DNA of 5,821 nt from Zymomonas sp. (lineage in GTDB: Bacteria; Pseudomonadota; Alphaproteobacteria; Sphingomonadales; Sphingomonadaceae): positions 1-5,821 of the forward strand of contig JAIYAJ010000548.1 in the NCBI GenBank assembly GCA_027489105.1. The letters run 5' to 3'. Positions 5,398-5,821 of the stretch are shown one piece after another; the stretch's first letter is position 1, and each line of letters opens with the position of its first letter. The translations under genes and the position numbers were made by a program. Below the pieces are notes generated by a model. It made no database searches. It was not told where the DNA came from and saw only the letters and a program-made list of their open reading frames with translations.

Positions 5398-5821
5398 TCA
5401 TCGGCCGAGCCGATGCCCTATCCCGCCATCGACCGCGATCGACTGACCGGTGATGAAGCCCGCGCGTTTGCCCGCCAACCACAGTGCGGTTTGCGCAATG
5501 TCGGCGGTTTCGCCGAGGCGTCCGAGCGGTGTCTGCTCGACGCGCAGCGCCAGATTATCCTCCGACAATATGGCGAGCACGCCTTCGGTCGCGACGGTCG
5601 ACGGGGCGATGGCGTTGACGCGGATGCCCTTGGGGCCGAGTTCGACCGAGGCAGCGCGGGTGAGTCCGTCGACGCCGGCCTTGACCGCCGAATAGAGGAT
5701 ACTGCCGCGGCTGCCGAGGCGCCCGGCCATCGAACCGATGTTGATGAGCGAGGAACCCGAAGCCATGTGCGCCGCGGCGGCCTGCATACCCCAGACGATG
5801 CTCGCGAGACCGACGCCGGTC
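5398..5821 (-). CDS. Short-chain dehydrogenase/reductase, 3' part (5' end outside window)
   Basis: This is the C-terminal 140 residues of a classical SDR. The frame continues past the right edge with TGVGLASIVWG before the first visible Met, so the Met at 5787 is internal and not the start. Counting the first full codon as residue 1, catalytic Ser30 lies in INIGSMAGR and the YxxxK pair is Tyr43/Lys47 in YSAVKAG, 13 residues after the Ser as usual. RVNAIAPSTVATEG follows the conserved N-x-I-x-P-G segment, with Ser replacing the usual Gly. The end FITGQSIAVDGG is the standard C-terminal SDR motif. The N-terminal TGxxxGxG nucleotide site and the NNAG motif are off-window, so cofactor preference cannot be judged. 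Such enzymes interconvert alcohols and ketones with NAD(P)H. Lying upstream of a receptor and a Baeyer-Villiger enzyme, it may make the ketone substrate (inference). Confidence 0.9.
   Translation of the reverse strand, partial: TGVGLASIVWGMQAAAAHMASGSSLINIGSMAGRLGSRGSILYSAVKAGVDGLTRAASVELGPKGIRVNAIAPSTVATEGVLAILSEDNLALRVEQTPLGRLGETADIAQTALWLAGKRAGFITGQSIAVDGGIGHRLGR
5399..5415 (-). other. Stem-loop overlapping the SDR stop codon
   Basis: CATCGGC (5399-5405) and GCCGATG (5409-5415) form a perfect 7-bp stem with a 3-nt loop. On the - strand it spans the last codons of the SDR (Gly-His-Arg-Leu-Gly-Arg) and two bases of its TGA. No U-run follows. It might stabilise the 3' end of the mRNA or be a coincidence of G/C-rich codons. 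Confidence 0.35.

Noticed and set aside
5398..5787. A complete small 129-residue SDR-like protein starting at Met 5787
   Set aside because: The frame continues upstream in conserved SDR sequence to the window edge, so this Met is internal and the gene is only cut by the window.

Overview
The window is GC-rich and reads like an alphaproteobacterium of the sphingomonad type (Sphingomonadales). This rests on a TonB-dependent receptor with typical sphingomonad plug and barrel wording, short G/C-palindromic intergenic repeats of a kind common in that group, and the oxidative gene set. No rRNA, tRNA, CRISPR array, transposase or integrase was seen.

Layout from left to right. Positions 1-225 are an almost perfect giant inverted repeat: two 100-bp arms with one mismatch around a 25-bp centre, starting exactly at the window edge. 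Positions 226-304 are the upstream region of an IclR-family regulator on the + strand (305-1123), with a candidate operator at 233-264. A bidirectional hairpin terminator (1155-1189) separates it from three genes on the - strand. In their own direction of transcription these are a short-chain dehydrogenase/reductase (SDR; 3' part only, 5398-5821, running off the right edge), a TonB-dependent outer-membrane receptor (3049-5229) and a type I Baeyer-Villiger monooxygenase (BVMO; 1211-2872). A hairpin plus U-run (3003-3028) sits between receptor and monooxygenase, so they are probably not one simple polycistron. The receptor's 168-bp leader holds a perfect 10-bp inverted repeat with 28-bp spacing and a second hairpin.

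Working model (inference): the receptor imports a scarce hydrophobic or bulky substrate, the SDR oxidises an alcohol to a ketone or reduces a ketone, and the monooxygenase inserts oxygen next to the carbonyl to give an ester or lactone. The IclR protein may be the pathway regulator. A 9-bp word (AATATTGCC) is shared by the iclR-type and receptor upstream regions, which weakly supports this. The substrate cannot be named from the sequence.

The most notable oddities are the giant palindrome, the replacement by Arg of the His in the BVMO signature FxGxxxHxxxWP, a dockerin/EF-hand-like calcium loop inside the receptor barrel, and the low-GC first 180 bases of the regulator gene. I see no clearly new multi-gene defence or mobile system here.
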